Position numbers and translations under genes: made by a program. The notes beneath the pieces were generated by a model. The model was given only the letters and a program-made list of their open reading frames with translations. It had not been told where the DNA came from and did no database searches. From Opitutia bacterium (lineage in GTDB: Bacteria > Verrucomicrobiota > Verrucomicrobiia > Opitutales > Opitutaceae): a stretch of 64,000 bases of DNA. Of the stretch, positions 40,291-48,953 are shown one piece after another. The number at the start of each line of letters is the position of its first letter. The stretch's first letter is position 1. The DNA lies in the NCBI GenBank assembly GCA_947453695.1, contig CANGHW010000013.1, forward strand, positions 1 through 64,000, in the 5' to 3' direction.

Positions 40291-43200
40291 GTGGCTGCTA
40301 AAATTCGCCCGCCCATCGTGCGCAGCGTCCAAACGCCCGAGGCGTTGACCGCGCTGAGCAAGTGGCTGGCCGCGTTCGAAGAGGTCACGCGTCACCGCGG
40401 CGAGGCCCACTTCAAGGCCGGCCACGTCTCTGCGCCCCGCACGCCCGCCGACCACTACGTCGAGACCGAGGTCCGTGACGATGAGAACTACCGCGTCACC
40501 CTCTTCCTGACCCGCGGCCAGTGGACGTCCGTCTGCTCCTGCGCGCGCCGCACGCATTGTCGTCACGCGGTCGCCGCCGCCTACGCGTGGCTCGCCGCCG
40601 CCACCGAGCCCGCCGCACCCGTCGCCGAGGTCGTCGCCGCACCCGCCCCCAAAGTCGCCGCCTTCACCACGCCGCCGGAAAAAGTTCTCTTCCGCGAAAA
40701 ATGGTCGCCCGTGATCGCCGGAAAACTCGGACGCCCGCTCACAAATGCCGAGGGCGCGCAGCTTGAGAAACTCGCCGCGCTCTACGCCGAATTCGCCTCC
40801 GCCCACGGCACACTCTATCCGGGCGTCCTCCTCCGCCACGGCTTCGAGCACACGCCGCCCCGCGGCGCTCCGCTCTACGCCCCCGCTTTTCCCGGCTGGT
40901 GGGATCAGGAAACTGCCCCCACTGATCCCTGGGCGCTGTGGCAATTTGTCGCCCACGATTACGAAGTGACTGGTCGCCCGATCCCGGACGTGTTTCGGCC
41001 GCTTACCGACCTCGCCGCCACGCGCGCCGCCGTCGAAGCCAATCTTCTCCGCCACGATCTCGCCTCCTGGCAACGCGCCCTCTCCGCCGCCGACGATTCC
41101 TCTGCTCTCGTCTCCACCCATCTCGCCACGCGCGAAATCGCCGGCCTCCGCGCCCGCGTGCGTCAAGAAGGCGGCATCGTGATCGAGACGCGCGCCGGCC
41201 CCGGCAAGCCCTGGAAATCTCCGCCGCAAAAATGGTTCGTCGCGCTCGGCACCGCCCGCCCCATCGACTTCGAGCACCTCACGCCCCCCGAGGCCGCACT
41301 CGGTCTCGCGCTCACAGCAGAAATCCGCGCCGGCCTCGTGCCTCCTGCCCTGCGCATGCCGCTTCCGGCTGAAGCCACCGCCAATCTCTTCCGCACCCGC
41401 GCCGCCCGCGAGGCCTTCGTCCTGCCGGACGGCTCGCCGTTTGTCATCGAATCTCTCGGACTCGCCCTAGAAGCCACCGTCTCGCCCACGGCGGCGGAGC
41501 GCCTCAATCTCCGCCTCGTCACGCCCGACGGCCGCGACGCCCGCCGCGCCACGCTCATCACGCTGCGCCCCACTCCGCTCTACTTTTTCGAAAACCGTGT
41601 GTGGCCCGGCCCGCCGCCCACGCCCACCACGCCGCTCCCCACCGCCGCGCTCGGTGACACGCGTCTCATGTCGCGCCTCCGCGCCGTCGGCCTCCGCCTC
41701 CCGGCCGCGCTCGAGCAGAACGTTCGCCGCATCCCGCTTCGCCCGCTCCTCAAGTGCTGGCTCGCCGCCGATCCCACCGACAGTTCTTCGATGATTTTTC
41801 ACGCGCAGCTCCTGGCGCGCGCTGACGACCTTCCCGCTGAGCAACACTACATCAACACCGGCTGGCAATGGACCCCGCGCGGCGCTCCTCCGCTCCGCCG
41901 CCCTGGCGATCCGATGCTCGAGTTCGACCTCGCACCCGCGCAGGCCGCGTCCGCCCGACTCCCGGAGTTTCTGCTCAACTGGCACGACGCCGATGGCACG
42001 TGGGCCCGCCCGGTCATGAAGACGTTCCCCGACGACTTCATCGCGTGGCACGCTTCGTTCCCTCCCGGCCTCGCTGTCGATGCCTCGCCCAGTCTCGCCA
42101 ATCTCCTCGGCCCACCCCTCCAGGCCCACGTTGAGTTTACCGCCGCGCCCGCCGAGGCCGCCGGTCGCGACTGGTTCAATCTCACCGTCAAACTCCGCGT
42201 CTCCGACACCAAGCTCACGCCCGAGGAAATCGCCCTCCTCATGAAGGCACGCGGCAAATGGGTCAGCCTGCCGAAGCACGGCTGGCGCCGCCTCGAAATC
42301 GCCGAAGACGATCCCGCCACTGCCGCCGCGCTCGACCGCCTCGGCCTTGATGCCTCCGACGTCCTCCTCGACGGCCGGCCGTCCACGCACCGCATCCACA
42401 CGCTGCAGCTCGCCGCCGAGGCCGAACTCCTCGAGACGCAAGACGCCGCCCTCGCCGCCAACCTCCGCACCCGCGCCCACTCGCTCGCCGCTCTACCCGC
42501 GCCCGCGCTCCCGGCCGGCCTGCGCGCCACGCTCCGTCCCTACCAACAAGAGGGCTTTCACTTTCTCGCGCACCTCTCCGCCCTCGGCCTCGGCGGTATT
42601 CTCGCCGACGACATGGGTCTCGGCAAAACCGTCCAGACGCTCGCGTGGCTCCTCCACCTTCAGGCCGTCCGCTCGCCCGACGAAAAACACCCCTTCCGCG
42701 CCCTCGTAGTCTGTCCGAAGAGCGTCACCCACGGCTGGCTCGTCGAGTGCGGCCGCTTCACGCCCGACCTCACCGCCGCCTCCTTCGACCCTCTGCGTCT
42801 CGGCTCCGGCTCGGCCCAGTCCGGCTCGCATCTCCTCGTCGCCAACTATTCTCAGCTCCGCCTCAACGCCCCGTGGTTCCAAGGCCAGCACTGGGACGCC
42901 GTCATCCTCGACGAAGGCCAGTTCATCAAAAACCCCGGCAGCCAGGTCGCCTCCGCCGCCCGCGCCCTCCCGTCGCGCCACCGCCTCGTCCTCACCGGCA
43001 CGCCGATCGAAAACCGCCTCACTGATCTCTGGAGCCTCTTCGCCTTCGCGCAGCCCGGCCTCCTCGGCACGCAGACTTCGTTCCGCCGCCAGCATGCCCA
43101 GGCCGATGGCGCCGCCCTCACCCGCCTCCACCGCCGCGTCCGCCACTTCCTGTTACGCCGCACCAAGGCCCAGGCCGCACCCGATCTTCCCTCGCGCACC

Positions 43201-43908
43201 GAGGACGAAATCATCGTCGAACTCGAGGGCGAGCAACGCACCCTCTACGACGCTGAGCTCAAGCGCGCCCGCGCCCAGCTCCTCGGCGTCACCTCCTCCG
43301 CCGATCTCGCCTCCGTCCGCTTCAACGTCCTCGCGAGCCTGCTCCGCCTCCGGCAGATCTGCTGCCACCCGGCCCTCGTCGATCCCGCGCACCGCGACCT
43401 CCCCAGCGCCAAACTCGACGCCCTCCTCGAGCGCCTCGAAGAGCTCCGCGATGAAGGCCACCAGGTCCTCGTGTTCAGCCAGTTCGTCACGATGCTCGAG
43501 ATCATCCGCGAAAAACTCGTCGAGACCGGCATCGACCACCTCATGCTCACCGGCGCCACGGAAAACCGCGCCGAACTCGTCGACGAATTCCAGTCCGACA
43601 AAACGAAAACCGTCTTCCTCCTTTCGCTCAAAGCCGCCGGTTTCGGTCTCAACCTCACCGCCGCGAGCTACGCCATCCTCTACGATCCGTGGTGGAATCC
43701 CGCCGCCGAGGCCCAAGCTATCGACCGCACCCACCGCATCGGGCAGACGCAGCCAGTCGTCGCCTACCGCATCTTGGCTGAAGGCACCGTGGAGGAAAAA
43801 ATTCGCGCCCTGCAAAAAGACAAAGCCGCCCTTGCCGCCGCCGTCGTGCAGGAAGAATCGCTCTCCAGCGTCCTCGACCTCGACAGCCTCCGCGCAATTT
43901 TGGAGTAG
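40291..43908 (+). CDS. SWIM-finger SNF2-family helicase
   Basis: A 1205-residue DNA-dependent ATPase of the SWI2/SNF2 type (RapA/HepA-like). An N-terminal SWIM zinc finger is present (WTSVCSCARRTHCRHAVAAA: CxC...CxH). The ATPase carries Walker A DDMGLGKTVQT, motif Ia VVCPKSVTHGW, Walker B reading ILDEGQFIKNPGSQ (DEGQ where DEAH/DEAQ is usual), LVLTGTPIENRL, then a C-terminal lobe with VLVFSQFVTMLEII, LKAAGFGLNLTAASY and AQAIDRTHRIGQTQPV. It probably remodels protein-DNA or transcription complexes. A GTG at 40291 (VAAKIRPP) is preferred; the TTG at 40249 would start inside the palindrome. It is flanked by matching palindromes on both sides. Confidence 0.92.
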   Translation: MAAKIRPPIVRSVQTPEALTALSKWLAAFEEVTRHRGEAHFKAGHVSAPRTPADHYVETEVRDDENYRVTLFLTRGQWTSVCSCARRTHCRHAVAAAYAWLAAATEPAAPVAEVVAAPAPKVAAFTTPPEKVLFREKWSPVIAGKLGRPLTNAEGAQLEKLAALYAEFASAHGTLYPGVLLRHGFEHTPPRGAPLYAPAFPGWWDQETAPTDPWALWQFVAHDYEVTGRPIPDVFRPLTDLAATRAAVEANLLRHDLASWQRALSAADDSSALVSTHLATREIAGLRARVRQEGGIVIETRAGPGKPWKSPPQKWFVALGTARPIDFEHLTPPEAALGLALTAEIRAGLVPPALRMPLPAEATANLFRTRAAREAFVLPDGSPFVIESLGLALEATVSPTAAERLNLRLVTPDGRDARRATLITLRPTPLYFFENRVWPGPPPTPTTPLPTAALGDTRLMSRLRAVGLRLPAALEQNVRRIPLRPLLKCWLAADPTDSSSMIFHAQLLARADDLPAEQHYINTGWQWTPRGAPPLRRPGDPMLEFDLAPAQAASARLPEFLLNWHDADGTWARPVMKTFPDDFIAWHASFPPGLAVDASPSLANLLGPPLQAHVEFTAAPAEAAGRDWFNLTVKLRVSDTKLTPEEIALLMKARGKWVSLPKHGWRRLEIAEDDPATAAALDRLGLDASDVLLDGRPSTHRIHTLQLAAEAELLETQDAALAANLRTRAHSLAALPAPALPAGLRATLRPYQQEGFHFLAHLSALGLGGILADDMGLGKTVQTLAWLLHLQAVRSPDEKHPFRALVVCPKSVTHGWLVECGRFTPDLTAASFDPLRLGSGSAQSGSHLLVANYSQLRLNAPWFQGQHWDAVILDEGQFIKNPGSQVASAARALPSRHRLVLTGTPIENRLTDLWSLFAFAQPGLLGTQTSFRRQHAQADGAALTRLHRRVRHFLLRRTKAQAAPDLPSRTEDEIIVELEGEQRTLYDAELKRARAQLLGVTSSADLASVRFNVLASLLRLRQICCHPALVDPAHRDLPSAKLDALLERLEELRDEGHQVLVFSQFVTMLEIIREKLVETGIDHLMLTGATENRAELVDEFQSDKTKTVFLLSLKAAGFGLNLTAASYAILYDPWWNPAAEAQAIDRTHRIGQTQPVVAYRILAEGTVEEKIRALQKDKAALAAAVVQEESLSSVLDLDSLRAILE

Positions 43909-43917
43909 CACCTGACG

Positions 43918-43947
43918 GTAGGGCGGGTTGCTCCCAACCCGCCGCTC
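43918..43947. repeat. REP-like palindrome, copy downstream of the SNF2 gene
   Basis: The element reads GTAGGGCGGGTTGCTCCC followed by AACCCGCCGCTC; the stem GGCGGGTT (43922-43929) / AACCCGCC (43936-43943) is perfect. It is the counterpart of the copy at 40239-40270. A T-run is absent, so it is not a standard terminator. Confidence 0.6.
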
Positions 43948-44151
43948 AGGATTCCCGCCCGCGCAATCCGCGCTCGCGCCGCCCCGTGGCCCGGCTCGTG
44001 GCAGCCGGGACTGTCCGCCTGCCCTTCCGCCGTTCGTCGTGATCCAGACGAACCTCCCTCACCGCACTCACGCGCCCGTTTTCTCCGTGTCTCGGTGTCC
44101 CCGTGGTTTAACTCTTTCCTGCGCCCACACCCCTCCCTCCCGCCCACTCGC

Positions 44152-45558
44152 ATGTCTGCCCCCGCCGCCGCACCACCGTCTGTTTTCCGCACGATCGTCC
44201 AATCGCTCCGCGGGGAGCACCACGACTACACCTCCGCTCCACTCAACCGCGCCGTGCTCCTGCTCGCGGTGCCTATGGTGCTCGAGATGGTGATGGAATC
44301 GCTTTTCGCCATCGTCGACGTCTTCTGGGTCTCGCGCCTCGGCAAGGAAGCCGTCGCTGTCATCGGCCTCACCGAGTCCGTGATGTCGCTCGTCTACGCC
44401 GTCGCCATCGGCCTCTCCATCGCCGGGACCGCCATTGTCGCCCGCCGCATCGGGGAAAAAGATCCTGTGCGTGCCGCCCACGCCGCCGGTCAGGTCATTT
44501 TCCTCGGCCTCGTGCTCTCCGCCGCCCTCGGCCTCACACTCGGTTCCTTCGCCCCGCAGATCCTCCGTCTCATGGGCGCTGACGAGGCCACCGTCACCCT
44601 CGGCTCCGGCTTCACCGCCCTCATGCTCGGCGGTAACGCCACGGTATTCCTGATTTTTCTGCTCAACGCGATTTTCCGCGGCGCCGGCGATGCCGTCATC
44701 GCCATGCGCACCCTCTGGCTCGCCAACGCCCTCAACATCCTCCTCGGCCCGTGTTTCATTTTCGGCTGGGGCCCGTTTCCCGAGCTCGGCCTCACCGGCG
44801 CTGCCGTCGCCACCAACCTCGGCCGCGGCATCGGCGTCCTCTACCAAATCTGGCACCTCACCGCGCGCCCCAGCCGCGTGCGCCTCCACCTCGCCGGCCT
44901 CCGTCCTGATTTCCCCGCGCTCAGGGCCATCCTCCGCACCGCCGTCCCCGGCATCGCGCAATTCCTCATCAGCACCACCAGCTGGGTCGGCCTCTTCAAG
45001 ATCCTCGCCGTCTTCGGCAGCTCCGCCGTCGCCGGCTACACCATCGCGATCCGCGTCGTGATCTTCGCCCTCATGCCCGCTTGGGGACTCGCCAACGCCG
45101 GCGCCACCCTCGTCGGCCAAAACCTCGGCGCCGGTCACCCCGACCGCGCCGAAGCCGCCGTGCGCCTCGCCACGATGTTCAACACGCTCTTCCTCGGCGC
45201 CGTGGGCCTCGTCTTCGTGCTCGGCTCACGTCTCATCGTCGGCCTCTTCACGACCGACCCCGATGTCTTCCGCCATGCCAACGCCGCGCTCTGGATCGTG
45301 AGCCTCGCCTTTCCGCTCTACGCCGCCGGCATGTGCCTCGAAGGAGCCTTCAACGGCTCCGGCGACACCCGCACGCCCACGCGCCTGAATTTCTTCTGCT
45401 TCTGGCTCGGTCAAATCCCCCTCGCCTGGCTCCTCGCCCAGCCGCTCGCCCTCGGCCCCCTCGGTGTCTTCATCGCCGTCCCCGTCTCGTTCACCACCCT
45501 CGCCACCGCGAGCTACGTGATCTTCAAAAAGGGCCGCTGGAAGATGCAGAAGTTGTAA
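44152..45558 (+). CDS. MATE-family efflux transporter
   Basis: A 468-residue multidrug/toxin extrusion protein with about 12 membrane helices in two homologous halves. The family signature appears in ILLLAVPMVLEMVMESLF (N-half), VSRLGKEAVAVIGLTESVM, and FNGSGDTRTPTRLNFFCFW (C-half). It exports cationic drugs or metabolites using Na+ or H+. There is no regulatory gene beside it. The interval 43948-44151 upstream is noncoding and presumably holds its promoter. The ATG at 44152 is chosen because the first helix follows after about 30 residues. The NADPH-FMN-type gene follows after 59 bases and may be cotranscribed. Confidence 0.93.
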   Translation: MSAPAAAPPSVFRTIVQSLRGEHHDYTSAPLNRAVLLLAVPMVLEMVMESLFAIVDVFWVSRLGKEAVAVIGLTESVMSLVYAVAIGLSIAGTAIVARRIGEKDPVRAAHAAGQVIFLGLVLSAALGLTLGSFAPQILRLMGADEATVTLGSGFTALMLGGNATVFLIFLLNAIFRGAGDAVIAMRTLWLANALNILLGPCFIFGWGPFPELGLTGAAVATNLGRGIGVLYQIWHLTARPSRVRLHLAGLRPDFPALRAILRTAVPGIAQFLISTTSWVGLFKILAVFGSSAVAGYTIAIRVVIFALMPAWGLANAGATLVGQNLGAGHPDRAEAAVRLATMFNTLFLGAVGLVFVLGSRLIVGLFTTDPDVFRHANAALWIVSLAFPLYAAGMCLEGAFNGSGDTRTPTRLNFFCFWLGQIPLAWLLAQPLALGPLGVFIAVPVSFTTLATASYVIFKKGRWKMQKL

Positions 45559-45617
45559 GTGAGGTTTGCCTAACGATCACCTAGACGAAATGCGCCAACT
45601 GCGGCACTCCTTCCCCT

Positions 45618-46304
45618 ATGCCCGTCCTCCGCCCGCACCTGCTCCTCCTCAACGCCTCCCTCACCGGCGACGCGGGCAACACCGCCGTTCTCCTCTCCCA
45701 CGCCCACCGCCTCCTCGCCCGCCGCGCCACAGTCGAGAGCCTCACCCTCGCAGCTTCCTTCACCTCCACTTCTGTTTCCCGCTCTCAGCTCTCCGCTCTT
45801 AGCTCTTCGCTCCTTCCGGTTTCTCAACCCTCAGCTCTCAACCCTCAACTCCTCGGCGCGCTCCAACGCGCCGACGGCTTCCTCCTCGGCACCGGCACGC
45901 ACTGGGACTCCTGGAGCAGCGTGCTCCAAAAATTTCTCGAGGACGCCACGCCGCACGAGGGCACCGCCCTCTGGCTCGGCAAACCTGCGGCCGTCGTCGT
46001 GACCGAACACAGCGTCGGCGGTAAAGCTGTGCTCTCTCGCCTCCAGGGTGTCCTCATCACCCTCGGCTGCACGCTCCCGCCGATGAGCGGCCTCGTCCTC
46101 TCCCGCGCCGCACTCCTCGCCGCCGAGCACGCGCCTGACCCCGCCACCACCTCCGACTTCTGGTGCGAAGCCGATCTCCGCGTCGTTTGCCATAACCTCG
46201 CCGAAGCCGCGCGCGTCTCTCTCTCCGGCGCGAAACCCGATCACCCGCGTTGGCGCACCTGGCCCGTCGATCGCCGTGATTTCAGTGCGCGTTGGCTGGC
46301 CTGA
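45618..46304 (+). CDS. Flavodoxin-fold NAD(P)H/FMN oxidoreductase-like protein with in-frame repeat insertion
   Basis: A 228-residue flavodoxin-like protein. The N-terminal strand and P-loop-like turn read LLLLNASLTGDAGNTAVLL, the cofactor segment is GFLLGTGTHWDSWSSVLQKF, and VVVTEHSVGGKAVLSRLQG follows, as in NADPH-dependent FMN reductases. Residues about 46-78 are a Ser/Leu-rich low-complexity stretch (TSTSVSRSQLSALSSSLLP) that interrupts the fold between the second strand and the FMN region and corresponds to a CTC/AGCTC repeat in the DNA. It is probably a redox enzyme for quinones or nitro-compounds. It ends in a strong hairpin that overlaps its stop. The insertion is unusual and could affect activity. 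Confidence 0.75.
   Translation: MPVLRPHLLLLNASLTGDAGNTAVLLSHAHRLLARRATVESLTLAASFTSTSVSRSQLSALSSSLLPVSQPSALNPQLLGALQRADGFLLGTGTHWDSWSSVLQKFLEDATPHEGTALWLGKPAAVVVTEHSVGGKAVLSRLQGVLITLGCTLPPMSGLVLSRAALLAAEHAPDPATTSDFWCEADLRVVCHNLAEAARVSLSGAKPDHPRWRTWPVDRRDFSARWLA
45751..45858. repeat. Pyrimidine-rich degenerate repeat inside a coding region
   Basis: An irregular run of CTC, AGCTCT and CTCAACCCTC units: CTCTCAGCTCTCCGCTCTTA, then AGCTCTTCGCTCC, then TCAACCCTCAGCTCTCAACC. It keeps the reading frame of the flavodoxin-like gene open, so it is a tolerated expansion. The composition is unlike the flanking genes. Confidence 0.6.
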
Positions 46305-46328
46305 CGCCTGCTTGGCCGGCATCAGGCC
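46298..46328. terminator. Strong hairpin between convergent genes
   Basis: GGCCTGA (46298-46304) pairs with TCAGGCC (46322-46328), and an inner GCC/GGC pair extends the stem. It includes the stop codon of the flavodoxin-like gene and faces the minus-strand gene that ends at 46351. No T-run, but the stem is long. Confidence 0.55.
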
Positions 46329-46350
46329 CGTAAGCACCGTTGCCCGTCCC

Positions 46351-46716
46351 TTATCCGTGCAGCGGATAGAAGAATTGCTCGCGCACGATCTTTCCGTCCC
46401 GCACTTCGTAGAGGCAGATTTCTTCCATTGTGAAGCGCGGACCGCCGGCCTTCGGCGTGATATCCAGCGCCATCGCCAAGGAGAAAAACTGTCCCGCGAC
46501 CACAGCGTCGCTCACGGTGCCGCCGTGAATCTCGACGGATGCGACGAAGGCTTTCCCTTTCGCGATGATGGCGTCGCGACCTTTGACATTCGGCGTGGGC
46601 GAGCCCTCGGGTTCGATACTCACGGCCTCGGCGGCGTAGAGTTCGGACTGGGCGGTTTCATAAGCACCCTGGCGGCAAAGCTCGACCAGGCGTTGGGCAA
46701 CTTCGGTGGGGATCAT
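46351..46716 (-). CDS. SnoaL-like/NTF2-fold protein
   Basis: A 121-residue SnoaL-like protein: MIPTEVAQRLVELCRQGAYE, LYAAEAVSIEPEGSP, GRDAIIAKGKAFVASVEIHG, then FSLAMALDITPKAGGPRF and a terminal EEICLYEVRDGKIVREQFFY, the usual ending of the family. It has the cone-shaped NTF2 fold but I see no conserved catalytic residues typical of a known enzyme. The function is unknown. The ATG at 46716 fits the domain start. It is divergent from the aldo/keto reductase gene and convergent with the flavodoxin-like gene. Confidence 0.88.
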   Translation of the reverse strand: MIPTEVAQRLVELCRQGAYETAQSELYAAEAVSIEPEGSPTPNVKGRDAIIAKGKAFVASVEIHGGTVSDAVVAGQFFSLAMALDITPKAGGPRFTMEEICLYEVRDGKIVREQFFYPLHG

Positions 46717-46989
46717 GCGGCTTTCACCGTGGCGCGTCTTCACCCGCGCGCAACCCACGCACCGTGACAAGTGCGCGACAATCCGGGCGGCCGTCGCGCG
46801 GACTGCACCCAGCCACGGCGCGTAGAGCTACTCCCACCGCCTCAGCCGTAAAAAATTCCTCTCCAGTCCCTACAAATCCCAGTGATCCGCGCGATGGCAG
46901 CGAATCACGCGCTTCTGCCCGGCACCCGCCGCGATTTCAGCGCGCTGGCTCGCCGGCCCCCGCCCAACCTGTTTGTAATCCCCTCCGCC

Positions 46990-47940
46990 ATGCACCCCAT
47001 CGCCTTGAAACGCCGCGAGGTCCTGCGCCTGTTCGGCGCAGCCGCGCTTACCGCCAGCACGCGCCGTCTCACCTCCGCCGAAGCTTCCCCCGTGGCCCCG
47101 GCTACACCGCCCAAGCCCATGCTCACCCGCCCGATCCCCGCCACCGGCGAACAACTCCCCGTCATCGGCCTCGGCACGTGGCAGACCTTCGATGTCGATG
47201 CCGACGAGGCCTCCCGCGCTCCGCTTTCCGCCGTGCTGCGAGAATTCGCCGCGCTCGGTGGCAAGCTCCTCGATTCCTCTCCGATGTATGGCCGTTCCGA
47301 GGAAGTCGCCGGCGATCTCATGGCTGCGCACGGACTCCGCGAAAAACTCTTCGTTGCGACCAAGGTCTGGATCAACGGCCGCGCGGCCGGCATCGAACAG
47401 ATGAACGCCTCACTGCAGAAACTCCGTGCCCGCCCCATCGACCTGATGCAGGTGCACAACCTCGTCGATACCGCCACGCACCTCGACACCCTACGCGGCT
47501 GGAAGCGCGACGGCCTCGTGCGTTACCTCGGCGTCACGCACTACACGGCGAGCGGCGCCGAGGCCGTGGCCAAACTCATTGAGCGCGAGGCGGTCGATTT
47601 CATCCAGATCAACTATTCCGTCGGCGAGCGCGACGCCGAGCAACGCCTGCTCCCACTCGCCCGCGAGCGCGGCGTGGCCGTGATCGCCAACCGCCCTTTC
47701 GCCGGCGGCGAACTCCTCCGCAGTCTCCGCGCGAAACCGCTCCCCACCTTCGCCGCCGAACTCGGCTGCACGAGCTGGGCTCAATTACTCCTGAAATTCG
47801 TGATCGCGCACCCGGCCATGACCGTCGCCATCCCCGCCACCTCCAAGGTCGAGCATCTACGCGACAACGTCGCCGCTGGCACGGGCCGTCTGCCCGACGA
47901 AACGCTGCGCACCCGCATCGCCGCGGCCGCCGTGGGATGA
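46990..47940 (+). CDS. Tat-exported aldo/keto reductase
   Basis: A 316-residue oxidoreductase. Tat-type signal KRREVLRLFGAAALTAS (8-24) then a linker, then the (beta/alpha)8 barrel with the AKR tetrad D95 (KLLDSSPMY), Y100, K125 (VATKVW) and H156 (LMQVHNL). It probably reduces a carbonyl with NADPH or another cofactor. Export by Tat would allow it to leave the cytoplasm with bound cofactor, although NADPH would not be regenerated outside, so the direction or cofactor is open. The ATG at 46990 is the start just before the basic Tat segment; an upstream in-frame extension looks random. It is convergent with the hypothetical gene at 47965. Confidence 0.92.
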   Translation: MHPIALKRREVLRLFGAAALTASTRRLTSAEASPVAPATPPKPMLTRPIPATGEQLPVIGLGTWQTFDVDADEASRAPLSAVLREFAALGGKLLDSSPMYGRSEEVAGDLMAAHGLREKLFVATKVWINGRAAGIEQMNASLQKLRARPIDLMQVHNLVDTATHLDTLRGWKRDGLVRYLGVTHYTASGAEAVAKLIEREAVDFIQINYSVGERDAEQRLLPLARERGVAVIANRPFAGGELLRSLRAKPLPTFAAELGCTSWAQLLLKFVIAHPAMTVAIPATSKVEHLRDNVAAGTGRLPDETLRTRIAAAAVG

Positions 47941-47964
47941 GACGCGGCCAAGTCCTCCTTCCAC

Positions 47965-48525
47965 TCACCACCCGCGCGGCTCATCCTCCAGATCGGGAAG
48001 ACCCATCTCGCGGCGGAGCCGGTCCAGCCCCCACTGCAACAGTGCACAGAGCTCCCCGCCATTGATCCGGCGCTGCTCCTCCTCCTGCTCCTCCGTCATG
48101 TCCCAACAGATGTCCGGCGCCACCACCAAGCGAAACTCCGTCGACTTGATCGTGACCCGGCCGTGCTCCGGCACGAACCACTCGAGATACAGCACGTTGG
48201 CCTGATGCATTGGCGCCTCGGCGAAATCCTTCGGACGCTCCAACCGCGCCAACACCTCCTCTGGCGTGAGCGGGATCCGCTCCGACTCCGGCACATCCGG
48301 CACGCATTGGACACCCGTCAGGAACTTCAACTCGTCCGAGATGGGCTTCGGCAGCGGATTGAAAAACTCGAGCCGCCGTCCGGCCAGATCCCGCATCGCA
48401 TCGCCGACCAGCACGAGCTCCAGCGGCTCGGCGCGACCACACAACCACACTTGGCCCGTCACGCGGCCGCGCACGCGGTTATCGAAGACCCCGCGGACCA
48501 CGCCATAGGCGATATGCCAGAACAT
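47965..48525 (-). CDS. Conserved-looking hypothetical protein
   Basis: A 186-residue soluble protein that I do not recognise. It starts MFWHIAYGVVRGVFDNRVRG, then VTGQVWLCGRAEPLELVLVG and a C-terminal helix LCALLQWGLDRLRREMGLPD. The central part holds ICWDMTEEQEEEQ. There is no signal peptide or membrane helix. Two starts are possible: ATG at 48525, used here, or ATG at 48603, which follows the YkgJ-like stop directly (TGAATG) and would add 26 residues by coupling. Either way the gene is in an operon with the YkgJ-like and TonB-receptor genes. Confidence 0.75.
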   Translation of the reverse strand: MFWHIAYGVVRGVFDNRVRGRVTGQVWLCGRAEPLELVLVGDAMRDLAGRRLEFFNPLPKPISDELKFLTGVQCVPDVPESERIPLTPEEVLARLERPKDFAEAPMHQANVLYLEWFVPEHGRVTIKSTEFRLVVAPDICWDMTEEQEEEQRRINGGELCALLQWGLDRLRREMGLPDLEDEPRGW

Positions 48526-48603
48526 GACCGCACCGTGCTCCCCGCCGGCAAAGACCGCGAGTGCAGAAACTCGCGCGGCCACCGCCCGCCCGGCGGCCCG
48601 CAT

Positions 48604-48927
48604 TCAGCCCACCTTGCCGGCCTTCGTCTCGAGCTCGGCCTCGCACTCGGGTGAACCGCGGCCGAGGTCGCGGCAGATTTCCGGGCGACGCTCGTAGATC
48701 GTGCAGAAAAATTCCTTCGCTCCGTCCGTTGTCGTCCGCACGTCGAGCGCGGCGCAGTGCCCGTTTTCCATCCGCATGAAGGCGCGATGCCCAATGAAGT
48801 GCGCGAGCCGGTCCGCGTCGTCACCGAGTCGCGACCAATCGTCGCCGCGGATCCAAACGTATTCCGCCGACTCCGAGTAGCAGCACACGCCGCAACGCAG
48901 GCAATGGGTCGGGATCGTTACACTCAT
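48604..48927 (-). CDS. YkgJ-family zinc/iron-chelating cysteine-cluster protein
   Basis: A 107-residue metal-binding protein. The Cys cluster is visible as C-L-R-C-G-V-C-C near the N-terminus, with GHCAALD and FCTIYERRPEICRDLGRGS and PECEAEL downstream, giving the eight-Cys pattern of the YkgJ/UPF0153 family. The family is proposed to chelate Zn or Fe-S; its function is unknown. The ATG at 48927 is used, since the frame further upstream starts with TTG at 48957 inside the TonB gene's stop. It starts 26 bases after the TonB stop and is coupled to the hypothetical gene at 47965. Confidence 0.85.
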   Translation of the reverse strand: MSVTIPTHCLRCGVCCYSESAEYVWIRGDDWSRLGDDADRLAHFIGHRAFMRMENGHCAALDVRTTTDGAKEFFCTIYERRPEICRDLGRGSPECEAELETKAGKVG

Positions 48928-48953
48928 CGGCGGATGCGCGGTGTCGGGCTTGC

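Noticed and set aside
46270-46950. A short similar stretch (GATTTCAG-GCGCG-TGGCT) at about 46278 and 46932
   Set aside because: About 20 bases with several mismatches in GC-rich DNA, on unrelated coding and noncoding sequence; chance similarity is likely.
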